In this document: in pieces, positions 39,714 through 50,075 of the stretch
Layout of the letters: every line of letters starts with the position of its first letter
How positions within the stretch are numbered: position 1 is the first letter of the stretch
From: Bacteroidota bacterium
Lineage (GTDB): Bacteria; Bacteroidota; Bacteroidia; Chitinophagales; Chitinophagaceae
NCBI GenBank assembly: GCA_005800655.1
Contig: SYEV01000087.1
Location: 1-64,000 of the forward strand
Length of the DNA stretch: 64,000 nt
Direction of reading: 5' to 3'
Made by a program: the position numbers and the translations under genes
The notes under the pieces: generated by a model
Database searches by the model: none
What the model was told of the DNA's origin: nothing
Seen by the model: only the letters and a program-made list of their open reading frames with translations

Positions 39714-39752
39714 AACTTAATTAATTTGTTTAAATATTAATTCTAAATTTTG

Positions 39753-39784
39753 ACCGGTCGCTTTAATTGGCGGCCGGTTTTTTT
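39753..39784 (+). terminator. Rho-independent terminator after the amidohydrolase pair
   Basis: ACCGGTCGC / GCGGCCGGT stem with one G-U pair, then a T run. Confidence 0.75.
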
Positions 39785-39799
39785 GGGTATCTTAGCATC

Positions 39800-42733
39800 A
39801 TGTCTAAAAAACTATTTTTATTAGATGCGCTTGCATTAATTTATCGTGCATATTATGCGCTCATCCGTACGCCGCGTATTACTTCTACAGGCATTAATAC
39901 CAATGCACAATTTGGTTTTACAAATACCTTGCTTGAAATAATACGCAAGGAAAACCCTACCCATATTGCTGTTTGTTTTGATACACACGCGCCTACCGAA
40001 AGACACACCGACTTTGCTGATTATAAGGCCAATCGACAAGAAACACCAGAAGATTTATTAGACTCATTGCCACATATTAAAGCAATTATTGAGGGGTTTA
40101 ACATACCAGTAATTGAATATGATGGGTATGAAGCAGATGATATCATTGGAACCCTGGCCTGGCAGGCTGCTGATATGGGCTACGATGTATACATGGTTAC
40201 ACCAGATAAGGATTATGGTCAATTATTGATACATCCCAATGTTTTTATATGGAAACCTCCAGCTTTTGGCAATAAGGAAGAGATTGTTGATGCTAAAAAG
40301 ATTTGTGAAAAATGGGATATTCAAAGAGTTGAACAGGTCATAGATATGTTGGGTCTCATGGGTGATGCTTCTGATAATATTCCAGGTATACCGGGAGTTG
40401 GGGAAAAAACTGCAGCAAAGCTTTTGAAATTATATGATACGCTTGAGGGTGTTTTAGAAAACGCAGATAAAATTACTGGTGCCATGGGTGAAAAAGTGCG
40501 CGCAGGTAAAGCGTCTGCCATTATGAGTAAAAAATTGGCAACAATAATTACCAATGTGCCTGTTCAATTTCATGAAGAAGATTTTAGATTAAAAGAAAAA
40601 AATAGTTCGGCACTAGCTGAAATATTTAACGAATTAGAATTTAAAACTTTGGGCAAGAGAATATTAGGAGATGCATTTTCAATAACAGGTGGTGGTAGTG
40701 AAGAAAATGGTGATGGTTCCTTTTCTAAAAAAGAACCCAGTGGAAACGCACAAGAACAGACAGATTTATTTGGTAATACGGTAAATGTAAAGCCACCCAA
40801 ACAAAGAGCAAACAAAACAAACGAATCAGAATTAACAGCAGATACTGAGGATAACCGCGAGGATAATGATTTTGGTGGAAGTCCAGAAACAGCGATTGTT
40901 GTAAATAAAAATATTGGTAACACCGAACACGAATATAAATCGGTTGTGGGGGATAAAGAAATAGAAGCACTGGTTGCTGTGCTTTTACAACAAAATGAAA
41001 TTTGTATTGATACCGAAACAACCGGTGTTGATGCAAATAATGTATCGCTAGTTGGATTAAGTTTCTCTTATAAAGAACACGCCGGTTATTTTTTACCGAT
41101 AGAAAATGATGGTGATAGTAAAACCGGTGCAAAGCACATTCTAAAAATATTACAGCCCCTTTTTGATAATGAAAATATTACTTGGATTGGTCAAAACTTA
41201 AAATATGATTTTTTAGTACTGAAATGGTATGGCATTGAATTAAAAGGGAAAACTTTTGATACCATGTTGGCGCATTACGTTATTGAGCCAGAAGGTAGGC
41301 GTGGTATGGATTTATTAAGTGCACAATTTTTAGGATACGAACCTGTTTCTATTACAAGCATCATTGGCAAGAAAGGTAAAAATCAAGGTAGTATGCGCGA
41401 TGCGCCGCTAGATCAAATAACACAATATGCAGCGGAGGATGCAGATATTACATTACAGCTGAAAAATTGTTTTGCACCTTTGATTATTAAAAGGGGGGTG
41501 ACCAAGGTTTTTAATGAAGTAGAAAATCCACTGGTGCGCGTTTTAGTTGACATGGAATACGAGGGTGTAAAAGTGGATACACAATTTTTAAGTGATTATA
41601 GTAAGGTGTTAGAGGTGGATGCTAAAATAAGTGAAGAGCGCGTGTATGAGAAAGCGGGTGTTCGATTTAATTTAGCTTCACCAAAACAACTAGGAGAAGT
41701 TCTTTTTGAAATTTTAAAATTAGACGCAAAAGCTAAAAAAACAAAAACGGGACAATACGCAACGGGAGAAGATGTTTTACAAAAAATGGCAGCAAAACAT
41801 AAAATAGTTGACGATATTTTAAATTTTAGAGAGCTAACAAAACTTAAATCAACCTATGTAGATTCGGTTCCCGCATTAATTAATCCTAAAACTGGGCGTA
41901 TACACACCAGCTATGCGCAGGCGGTGGCGGTGACTGGGCGATTAAGTAGTACCAATCCAAATTTGCAAAATATCCCCATTAGAACTGAACGTGGAAGAGA
42001 GATTAGAAAGGCATTTATACCAAGAGATCCGAGCAGGGTTTTAATAAGCGCGGATTATTCACAAATTGAATTAAGAATTGTTGCTGCAATTAGTGGTGAT
42101 CCAAATATGTGTGATGCCTTTAGACAAGGAAAAGATATTCATACCGCCACTGCGGCAAAGGTATACGGTATCGAAGAATCCGCTGTAACAAAGGAAATGC
42201 GTTATAAAGCCAAAAGTGTGAATTTTGGAATTATTTATGGACAAGGGGCTTTTGGTTTGGCAGAAAACTTGGGTATTCCAAGAGCAGAAGCAAAAGAAAT
42301 TATAGACAATTATAAAAAAGAATTTCCAAATATTCAATTGTACATGGACCAACAAATTAATCATGCAAAAGAAATGGGTTATGTAGAAACCCTCATGGGC
42401 AGGAAGCGTTGGTTAAGAGATATCAACAGTAGCAACTTTACCGTTCGTGGTTTTGCAGAAAGAAACGCAATCAACTCTCCGATTCAGGGATCTGCGGCAG
42501 ATATGATTAAATTAGCAATGATTAAAATTCATGCAGAAATGAAAAAATCAAAATGGGAATCTAAAATGATTTTACAAGTGCACGATGAATTAGTTTTTGA
42601 TGCAACTGAAAAAGAAGTTCCGGCACTTAAGGAGTTAATATTAAATTGTATGAAAACCGCGATGATATTACCTAATGGTGTTCCCGTAGAAGCAGAGGTG
42701 GGTGTTGGAAAAAACTGGCTTGAAGCACACTAA
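39800..42733 (+). CDS. polA: DNA polymerase I
   Basis: 5'-3' exonuclease (LFLLDALALIYRAYYA), 3'-5' exonuclease (CIDTETTGVDANN), polymerase motifs (DYSQIELRI, AKSVNFGIIYGQGAFGLA, QVHDELVFD). Confidence 0.97.
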   Translation: MSKKLFLLDALALIYRAYYALIRTPRITSTGINTNAQFGFTNTLLEIIRKENPTHIAVCFDTHAPTERHTDFADYKANRQETPEDLLDSLPHIKAIIEGFNIPVIEYDGYEADDIIGTLAWQAADMGYDVYMVTPDKDYGQLLIHPNVFIWKPPAFGNKEEIVDAKKICEKWDIQRVEQVIDMLGLMGDASDNIPGIPGVGEKTAAKLLKLYDTLEGVLENADKITGAMGEKVRAGKASAIMSKKLATIITNVPVQFHEEDFRLKEKNSSALAEIFNELEFKTLGKRILGDAFSITGGGSEENGDGSFSKKEPSGNAQEQTDLFGNTVNVKPPKQRANKTNESELTADTEDNREDNDFGGSPETAIVVNKNIGNTEHEYKSVVGDKEIEALVAVLLQQNEICIDTETTGVDANNVSLVGLSFSYKEHAGYFLPIENDGDSKTGAKHILKILQPLFDNENITWIGQNLKYDFLVLKWYGIELKGKTFDTMLAHYVIEPEGRRGMDLLSAQFLGYEPVSITSIIGKKGKNQGSMRDAPLDQITQYAAEDADITLQLKNCFAPLIIKRGVTKVFNEVENPLVRVLVDMEYEGVKVDTQFLSDYSKVLEVDAKISEERVYEKAGVRFNLASPKQLGEVLFEILKLDAKAKKTKTGQYATGEDVLQKMAAKHKIVDDILNFRELTKLKSTYVDSVPALINPKTGRIHTSYAQAVAVTGRLSSTNPNLQNIPIRTERGREIRKAFIPRDPSRVLISADYSQIELRIVAAISGDPNMCDAFRQGKDIHTATAAKVYGIEESAVTKEMRYKAKSVNFGIIYGQGAFGLAENLGIPRAEAKEIIDNYKKEFPNIQLYMDQQINHAKEMGYVETLMGRKRWLRDINSSNFTVRGFAERNAINSPIQGSAADMIKLAMIKIHAEMKKSKWESKMILQVHDELVFDATEKEVPALKELILNCMKTAMILPNGVPVEAEVGVGKNWLEAH

Positions 42734-42768
42734 AATTGTTGGACAATTATATTAATAAATAAACGGTT

Positions 42769-43275
42769 CTACTTTTTTTTAAAAACGGGAACCGTGCTGC
42801 AAGGTTCGCCATACATAATACTTTTGACAACTGGTCTTAGTTTTTGTGTAATTGCAATATACGCGGACTCGCCAATAGGAGTATCACCACAACCCTTAAT
42901 AACCACGCGCTGATCGGTATATTCAGCAGAATTAATTGCGCTTATTTCTTGTAATAAAATTTGTTCTCGTACTTTATTTTCATCCCCGAAATAAATTGCC
43001 TTTGCGGTATTGCTTAAATTAGAAGCAACCAGCATGTTTGCCCACATTGGAATGATGGCATCGGCCGAACAATGAATGCCCACTATTTTATCTTGGTATT
43101 CCCTCCAGTCTATTTCTGCAAGCGAGGCCCTAAACTCCTTCTCTTTTAAAATGAGCTCCATAAATAAATAGGGCTTAATATCAAACACAACCACGGGGTT
43201 GTTGGGTAAAAAGCTAGCAAGATCAACGCTAATTAATCCACTTTCCGCAACTTTATTTATTAAGGAGTCTGACAT
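42769..43275 (-). CDS. DUF2480 family protein
   Basis: Family-like pattern GLISVDLASFLPN...VFDIKPYLFMELILKEKEFRASLAEIDWREYQDK. Confidence 0.75.
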   Translation of the reverse strand: MSDSLINKVAESGLISVDLASFLPNNPVVVFDIKPYLFMELILKEKEFRASLAEIDWREYQDKIVGIHCSADAIIPMWANMLVASNLSNTAKAIYFGDENKVREQILLQEISAINSAEYTDQRVVIKGCGDTPIGESAYIAITQKLRPVVKSIMYGEPCSTVPVFKKK

Positions 43276-43373
43276 GGTGTAAAATTAAGCACTATTTAAT
43301 AAATCTACTGACGAAATAGGAAGATTATAGCATAAAAACACGCATATACAACAGGAAGGGGGTGGAAAAGAAA

Positions 43374-43395
43374 CGGCCCCGATTTATCGGGGCCG
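43374..43395 (-). terminator. Terminator hairpin downstream of the peptidylprolyl isomerase gene
   Basis: CGGCCCCGA / TCGGGGCCG stem, loop TTTA; T-rich on the minus strand. Confidence 0.75.
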
Positions 43396-43420
43396 CAAAA
43401 GCTATATGTTTAGGTATCTA

Positions 43421-45502
43421 TTAATACACCTTTGATCTATTATCTTTAATATTCGCTGCCTTCTTTAAAGCAACATTGGTTCTAAACATTACGTTTCTTA
43501 ATCTTTGTAATGTTTCCTCTTTATATAATAAAGGGTCTTGTTGCGCCGGTTTTGCACCTAATGCATTTACGCTTAAAACAAAAACACCCGTATTACCAGC
43601 TATAGGCTCACTTACTTTATTTAATAATGCTTTATTAAAAGCCGCGCCAACTACTTTCGGTTCATTTCCAACATTAGCAAGCATTGAAAATACATATCCA
43701 ATACTATCTAATTTTTGTACCATTGTTTTTCCCGCACTAGCATATGCCTCTAATGAATTACCCTTGAAAGTTGTTTTAATTATAGTCGCCTTTTTCTCGT
43801 CTCTAATAATTCCTTCCACTTGTGGTCTTGCCGCTTCAACACCCATTAGGCCCTCTTTATCTTCGCTGGTAATAATTGCAACCAAATAATTATCTTCTAC
43901 CTCAAATGGTTCTGAAATATCATTTACCGTTTTTTCATAAACCCAGCGCACCATCGCCCTAGATTCACCAATACCCTGAATACTAAAATCATTTTCTTTA
44001 ATGTTCGTAGCCGGTAGCGCTTGTTTATTTGCCTTAACAGCATTTGCATTAAAAGATTTTAAATCAGAACTTGATGTAGCAAATTGTGCAGCTGCGGTCG
44101 ATGCTGCATTAATTGTTTCTGTACTTGGTAATAATGGTTTAGATAAATAAGCAATTTTATAAGAAGCTACTTTTGGCGTTTGTTTTAAAATTTCAACATA
44201 ATGATAACCAAATTCTGTTTTTACAACTTGCTTGGTTCCAACTGGATTGGCAAATGAAAAATCATTAAAAGCTGGTGTCATTTGTGCTTGAGGAAACATG
44301 TCTATTGTTCCACCGGCCGGCTTACTTCCTTGATCGTCTGAATATTGTTGACATAGCACATCAAAAGAAGCGCCTCCGCGTATTGCAACACAAATACTAT
44401 CTGCTAATTTTTTTGCAACACTATCGTCTTTAATTTGTTGGCCATTTTGTGGGTTGGTTGTAGCAATTAAAATATGTCTAACACTTGTACTATCTGGCCA
44501 TTGGGTTGTTCCAACCACCTTTGCAATGGTGAAATTTCTTCCATCAATGTAGGGACCAAAAACACCACCAACAGGTAAAGAAAGAATAGAATCTTTTTGT
44601 GGAACTTGTATTCTGTTTTTACTCAAGTAACTGTTATAAAATATATTTTCTGTTCCTATTTTATTTAAATAAGAAGCAACATCGCTCGTGTTTTTAAAAT
44701 CTGCTTTTAGTGAAGCAACTTGATTATAAACATTTGTACTATCGATTGAGGAAGGGGCTGCACTAAAAACGACAAAACTAATATTTCTAGATGTTTCATC
44801 AACTTGATATGCTGCTGCGTTTTCTTTCAAATAGGTTGAAACCCCATCATTACTCACCTTAATTGTACTATCTATAATACTATTATAAGGAACAGAAACA
44901 TAAGAAATATTTGAAATTGCATTTGTTTCAGCAAACTCTTTATCTGCTAACCATTTAGGAAACTGAATTCCTTTAATGACTAATGCTTGGTATTTACTTC
45001 TTTGTCTGTTTTCAATAGAAGGCGCAATATAAAATTTCTCAATTTGGTTTATTTGATCTGCATTTTTACTTTTTTTAAGTTGTGCAATTGCTTGGCGCGC
45101 ATCATTTACCTTAAACTCGCCCGTTGCCCTGTCGGTGAACTCTTGTCTAAAAGGAGATTCGTTACCAAATAAAACATCGTTTAATTCTTTGTTACCAACA
45201 GAAAGACCTAGCTTTTCTTGTTCTGTTTTGAACAATAAAAGATCTACTTCTTGGTTCCATAAAAATCCAATGATTTGCTCTCTCTTAATTCCTTGAGATG
45301 CGTAGTTTTGAACCTGGATTTCTACCTTCTCTTCGAAATCTGCTTTTTTAATTTCTTCGCCATTTACAGTACCAAGGCTTGAAATATTACTTCCATTTTG
45401 ACGTCCAACACCATCTTGTAATATAAAAGCAACCAATGCAATTACAATAATAACAAAGATGATCCATGTACCTCTTTCGCGAATGTTCTGAATAATTGAC
45501 AT
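43421..45502 (-). CDS. Membrane-anchored peptidylprolyl isomerase (SurA/PpiD-like, SurA_N + rotamase domains)
   Basis: MSIIQNIRERGTWIIFVIIVIALVAFIL anchor; VRHILIATTNPQNGQQIKDDSVAKKLADSI rotamase; FSFANPVGTKQVVKTEFGYHYVEIL. Confidence 0.9.
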   Translation of the reverse strand: MSIIQNIRERGTWIIFVIIVIALVAFILQDGVGRQNGSNISSLGTVNGEEIKKADFEEKVEIQVQNYASQGIKREQIIGFLWNQEVDLLLFKTEQEKLGLSVGNKELNDVLFGNESPFRQEFTDRATGEFKVNDARQAIAQLKKSKNADQINQIEKFYIAPSIENRQRSKYQALVIKGIQFPKWLADKEFAETNAISNISYVSVPYNSIIDSTIKVSNDGVSTYLKENAAAYQVDETSRNISFVVFSAAPSSIDSTNVYNQVASLKADFKNTSDVASYLNKIGTENIFYNSYLSKNRIQVPQKDSILSLPVGGVFGPYIDGRNFTIAKVVGTTQWPDSTSVRHILIATTNPQNGQQIKDDSVAKKLADSICVAIRGGASFDVLCQQYSDDQGSKPAGGTIDMFPQAQMTPAFNDFSFANPVGTKQVVKTEFGYHYVEILKQTPKVASYKIAYLSKPLLPSTETINAASTAAAQFATSSSDLKSFNANAVKANKQALPATNIKENDFSIQGIGESRAMVRWVYEKTVNDISEPFEVEDNYLVAIITSEDKEGLMGVEAARPQVEGIIRDEKKATIIKTTFKGNSLEAYASAGKTMVQKLDSIGYVFSMLANVGNEPKVVGAAFNKALLNKVSEPIAGNTGVFVLSVNALGAKPAQQDPLLYKEETLQRLRNVMFRTNVALKKAANIKDNRSKVY

Positions 45503-46390
45503 ATATCTATAATTATAGGAGAGCAAAAATAATGTTTTCTAGCTTGTAAATAGGGGGTTTGGCGGAATTTTTAAGGCAATTTTTATTAAAACCACGAATA
45601 AAAATGCACATTAGGTAGGTGGATAAATTAATATTTCGTGGATATCTCCACTTTTTATCTGAATAAATCTGCATAAAAAAAGAATAATATCATTAGGATA
45701 AATAAAAAAAAGGAAATATTGAAATTAAGGGGTGAATTATACCCGTTAATTAACAGTGTATAAGATGTTTATTAAATAAAAAATAAATAATTTTTAAAAG
45801 AAAAAATATAAACTTATTTCTTTTAAAAACCAATACTGTTATATATCTTATGATAATATAAAGACTTAAGAAGAATATAAAAAATAATTAAATATCTATG
45901 TTAATAAAAAAGATATTAAGATATTAACAGCCGTAATAGTATTAGGTTATTTATATAAATGTATTAATACTTAATACTACGATGGATATACACATTGAGA
46001 AAAACAACACTTAAATTAAATCAACTACTTTTATCAAGTTAAAAAATAAAACAAATCATTCACCGATGAACTACCAAATTAAAAATAAAAATTTTACCCA
46101 TTATATATTTATATAAATAAAAAATATAATACTTAATAACTTATAAAACAATTAAATATAATTAATTTAATAAAAAATAACAGTCATTTGTTTTTAAAAC
46201 TAAATACTACCCCATTTTTAAATAATAACCCGCTTTCCCCTTTTTTATTTGCTTCATAATGCTTAATTTTTCATACACAATTTTTGCTTGCTTTTATTTT
46301 ATTTAAAACCAATTTTATACCGGTTTATAAAAATAAAAATAAGTGCAATATTTTGAAAATATCAAATCATAAAATAGATAAATTTTAAAA

Positions 46391-49069
46391 ATGAATAAAA
46401 AAAGCACTTCCATTAGTTTAGTAATAACCACTATTTTTTTATTAGTGTTATTTGTTTCTTTTACAAAATCTAAACAAGAAAATTTTCAAGAACCAAAAGA
46501 TCCTAAAATATCAAACCTAAAATTACCTGAAGGATTTCATGCGGAAAGATTATATGGTCCATCTGCAAAAGGAGAGGGATCTTGGGTATCTATGACCTTT
46601 GATGATAAAGGAAGAATTATTGCATCTGATCAATACGGAGCGTTGTATCGATTAAAAGTTCCCGCAATAGGAGATACGATTACAAAAACTAGTATTGAAG
46701 AATTAAAAATTTATGGAGATACTATAAATACAAAATCACCAGTAACAATAGGACATGCGCATGGTTTATTATGGGCATTTAATAGTTTATATGTTATGAT
46801 TAATAACAGATCAAATGATAAATTAAAAAGAGGAAGTGGTTTATATAGATTACAAGATACAAATGGCGATGATACCTTTGATAAAATAACACGTATAAAA
46901 GAATTAGACGGAGAAGGAGAACATGGACCACATAGTGTAATATTATCACCAGATAAAAAATCAATCTATGTTGTTGCGGGAAACTTTACAAAAATTCCAA
47001 AAGTAAATTCTTATAGAAATTTTCCAGAAAATAAAATTGATAATTTATTTCCACTCATAAAAGATCCAAACGGTCACGATAATACCGTACAAACACTCGG
47101 CGGTTGGGTGGCGCACCTTGATTCATCTGGTGCAAACTGGGAATTAATTGCTTCTGGATTTAGAAATCCTTTTGATATTTCCTTTAATGATCAGGGTGAT
47201 TTATTTGCGTATGATTCTGATATGGAGTGGGACTTTGGAACACCATGGTATCGCCCAACACGAATAGTTCACGTAACAAGTGGCGCCGAGTTTGGATGGA
47301 GACCGGGAACAGACAAGTGGTCACCAAAATATGCAGACAACCTTCCTGCAGTTATTAATGTTGGTCAGGGCTCACCTACCAACTTAGTTAGCGGAACAAA
47401 TGCAAGATTTCCTAAAAAATATCGCAATGCATTGTTTGCGTTTGATTGGAGCTTTGGTATTATTTATGCAATTTATAACGAACCCGATGGTGCTTCTTAT
47501 AAAACAACTGGAGAAGAGTTTATTTCCGGTGCACCACTTCCATTAACGGATGGTGTCGTTGGACCCGACGGTGCTTTATATTTTTTAACAGGAGGACGTC
47601 GCCTTGAATCAGATTTATATCGTGTTTATTATGGAGACAACTCTTTAACAAACGATCCGCTTCCTGTAACAGAATTAACAAACGCACAAAAAATTCGCCG
47701 ACAACTTGAATCTTTCCATGGTGTTAAAAATCCAGCTGCAGTTAATTTTGCATGGCCCTATTTAAAAGACGGCGATCGTTTTATTAGATATGCAGCAAGA
47801 ATTGCAATTGAAAATCAACCTGTGGAAGTGTGGTATAATAAGTTGCTTAATGAGAAAGACCCCGTTATTTTAACACACGCCGCAATTGCAAACGCGCGCA
47901 AGGGTGTTGCCGGCACAGGAAAGGCGGTGGTGGGATTATTGGCAAAAGTTGATTTTACAAAATTGACTGAACCACAACAACTAGATTTACTACGCGCTAT
48001 TGAATTAAATTTTATTCGCTTAGGAGATCCAGACACAGAAACAAAAAAGGTTGTATCTGCCGCATTAAGCCCAAGCTACCCCGCTAAAACAAATTCACTC
48101 AATCGCGAATTAAGTAAATTATTGGTTTATATAGATGCGCCAAAAGCGGTTGAAAAAACAATGGCATTATTAGCTACAGCAAAAGATGATGCGCCTGCAC
48201 AAAAATCAATCTCAGAATCTTCTGATTTAATTTTACGCAATCCGCAATACGGAATGGACATTGCTTCCATGTTATCAAAGGTGCCGCCAGCACAACAAAC
48301 ATGGTATGCGAATGTTTTAAGCCAAGCAAAAAATGGCTGGACACCTGCGACACAAAAACAATACTTTCAGTGGTATTATAAAGCATTTGGATATAAGGGA
48401 GGCGTTTGTTATGTTGGATTTATAAATACCGCACGTAAAAACGCGTTAGCAAATGTTCCAAAAGAGCAATTTGAAATGTATAATAAAATTTCTGGAGATT
48501 CAATTGTTAGCATTTCAAGATCAGGTGTTCCTGCGGGAACAATAATGCCCAAGGGCCCAGGTAAAAACTGGAAAATTGTCAATGCGGTAAATGCGGTTGA
48601 TTCCAGCACGGGCGTTAGAAGTTTCACACGCGGTAAGTCAATGTTTGCAGCAACACTTTGTTCTTCTTGTCATCAAATGAAAGGAGAGGGTGGCGTTTCT
48701 GGACCAGACCTTACGCAACTTGGAACCAGGTTTAGCACAAAAGATATTTTAGAAGCTATTATTGAACCAAGTAAAACAATTTCAGATCAATTTGGCGCTA
48801 CCGTCTTCTTCCTTAAAAAAGGAGGATCTGTTTTGGGTCGATTAATTCGCCAGGATAGTAAAAACTATTATATTTCTCAAAATCCATTTGCGACTGATGT
48901 GGTTCGTACATTGTCTAAAAAAGAAGTTGCACGCACACGCGTTTCAGAAACATCTCCAATGTTACCCGGAATGATTAATGGATTAAATGCAGAAGAGTTA
49001 AGTGATTTGATTGCTTATTTAAAAGCGGGTGGAAATAAAAACCACGCAACTTATACAAGTAAAAAATAA
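46391..49069 (+). CDS. PVC-type membrane-bound dehydrogenase beta-propeller with C-terminal cytochrome c domain
   Basis: LPEGFHAERLYGPS; ASGFRNPFDISFNDQGDLFAYDSDMEWDFG; heme motif CSSCH (ATLCSSCHQMKGEGGVSGPDLT). Confidence 0.87.
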   Translation: MNKKSTSISLVITTIFLLVLFVSFTKSKQENFQEPKDPKISNLKLPEGFHAERLYGPSAKGEGSWVSMTFDDKGRIIASDQYGALYRLKVPAIGDTITKTSIEELKIYGDTINTKSPVTIGHAHGLLWAFNSLYVMINNRSNDKLKRGSGLYRLQDTNGDDTFDKITRIKELDGEGEHGPHSVILSPDKKSIYVVAGNFTKIPKVNSYRNFPENKIDNLFPLIKDPNGHDNTVQTLGGWVAHLDSSGANWELIASGFRNPFDISFNDQGDLFAYDSDMEWDFGTPWYRPTRIVHVTSGAEFGWRPGTDKWSPKYADNLPAVINVGQGSPTNLVSGTNARFPKKYRNALFAFDWSFGIIYAIYNEPDGASYKTTGEEFISGAPLPLTDGVVGPDGALYFLTGGRRLESDLYRVYYGDNSLTNDPLPVTELTNAQKIRRQLESFHGVKNPAAVNFAWPYLKDGDRFIRYAARIAIENQPVEVWYNKLLNEKDPVILTHAAIANARKGVAGTGKAVVGLLAKVDFTKLTEPQQLDLLRAIELNFIRLGDPDTETKKVVSAALSPSYPAKTNSLNRELSKLLVYIDAPKAVEKTMALLATAKDDAPAQKSISESSDLILRNPQYGMDIASMLSKVPPAQQTWYANVLSQAKNGWTPATQKQYFQWYYKAFGYKGGVCYVGFINTARKNALANVPKEQFEMYNKISGDSIVSISRSGVPAGTIMPKGPGKNWKIVNAVNAVDSSTGVRSFTRGKSMFAATLCSSCHQMKGEGGVSGPDLTQLGTRFSTKDILEAIIEPSKTISDQFGATVFFLKKGGSVLGRLIRQDSKNYYISQNPFATDVVRTLSKKEVARTRVSETSPMLPGMINGLNAEELSDLIAYLKAGGNKNHATYTSKK

Positions 49070-49075
49070 AAAAAC

Positions 49076-50062
49076 TTGCAGCCAACAAAAGCCATATGGA
49101 GTGATAAGGTTTCAAATGTTTCACAGGTGGGCGGCATTGAAACCTCGGTGTTAGACAATGGTCTTAGCCGGGGTGTGCGCATTGCTTGGTTTAATACCGG
49201 AAGCGGTCTTCGATTTAAGGTGGTAATTGATCGCGCAATGGATATTGCAGATGCTTTTTTTAATCAACATAGTATTGCTTGGCTAAGCCATCCTGGAGTA
49301 ATGGCGCCGCAACCTTTTTCAAATAAGGGCGCCGATTGGCTGCGCACTTTTGGTGGCGGATTTGTGACTACCTGTGGTTTATCACATGTAGGTGGTGATG
49401 AAAAAGATGAATTTGGAGGGCGAGGTGTGCACGATTTAATAAGCAATACGCCCGCTGAAATTATTTCAATAATTCAACCCGACCCAGCGCGCGGAATTTA
49501 TACCATGAGCATGACGGGTATAATAAAACAATCAAAAATTTTTGGACCTGCGCTTGAATTAAAACGTACTATCTCTGCGACGCTAGGCGAAGCTTGTATT
49601 CATATTCATGATGAAATAATAAACAGGGGAAACGAAGCAACACCACATATGCTTTTATATCATTGTAATTTTGGTTGGCCGCTTGCCGACGAGGGCGCAA
49701 AAATATTTTGCAATGGCGAACAGCCAAAAACCTGTCCTGTAATCAATGATAAACATAATGGCCCCGGTCAAGATGTTTTTTTTATTGACGCAAAGCCAAA
49801 TAATAATGGAGATTGTATTTGTGGCATTGAAAATAAAAAAATTGGCATTACTGCTATTTTAAAATTTCCTAAAAAACAAATGCCTTGGTTAACCAACTGG
49901 CAACATTGGGCAAGTGGTGAATATGTAACCGGCATCGAACCGGGCACCCACCCACCTATTGGTCAATCAAAGGCACGCGCCGACGGCTCACTTATTTTTA
50001 TTGCACCCGGAGAAACAAAACAATATGATTTACATATAGAAATTTTAAACAACCAAGAATAA
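49076..50062 (+). CDS. DUF4432 family protein (aldose-1-epimerase-like fold)
   Basis: ETSVLDNGLSRGVRI, VVIDRAMDIADAFFNQHSIAWLSHPGV, GGGFVTTCGLSHVGG. TTG start. Confidence 0.8.
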   Translation: MQPTKAIWSDKVSNVSQVGGIETSVLDNGLSRGVRIAWFNTGSGLRFKVVIDRAMDIADAFFNQHSIAWLSHPGVMAPQPFSNKGADWLRTFGGGFVTTCGLSHVGGDEKDEFGGRGVHDLISNTPAEIISIIQPDPARGIYTMSMTGIIKQSKIFGPALELKRTISATLGEACIHIHDEIINRGNEATPHMLLYHCNFGWPLADEGAKIFCNGEQPKTCPVINDKHNGPGQDVFFIDAKPNNNGDCICGIENKKIGITAILKFPKKQMPWLTNWQHWASGEYVTGIEPGTHPPIGQSKARADGSLIFIAPGETKQYDLHIEILNNQE

Positions 50063-50075
50063 ATATTTATTTAAT

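Noticed and set aside
40570-41132. Antisense ORFs of 117 and 135 aa within polA
   Set aside because: Opposite the low-complexity polA linker and 3'-5' exonuclease; no independent coding evidence.
45503-46390. Chromosomal origin of replication
   Set aside because: AT-rich, but I found no cluster of TTATCCACA-type DnaA boxes and no dnaA/dnaN/gidB neighbourhood; only one imperfect GGTGGATAA.
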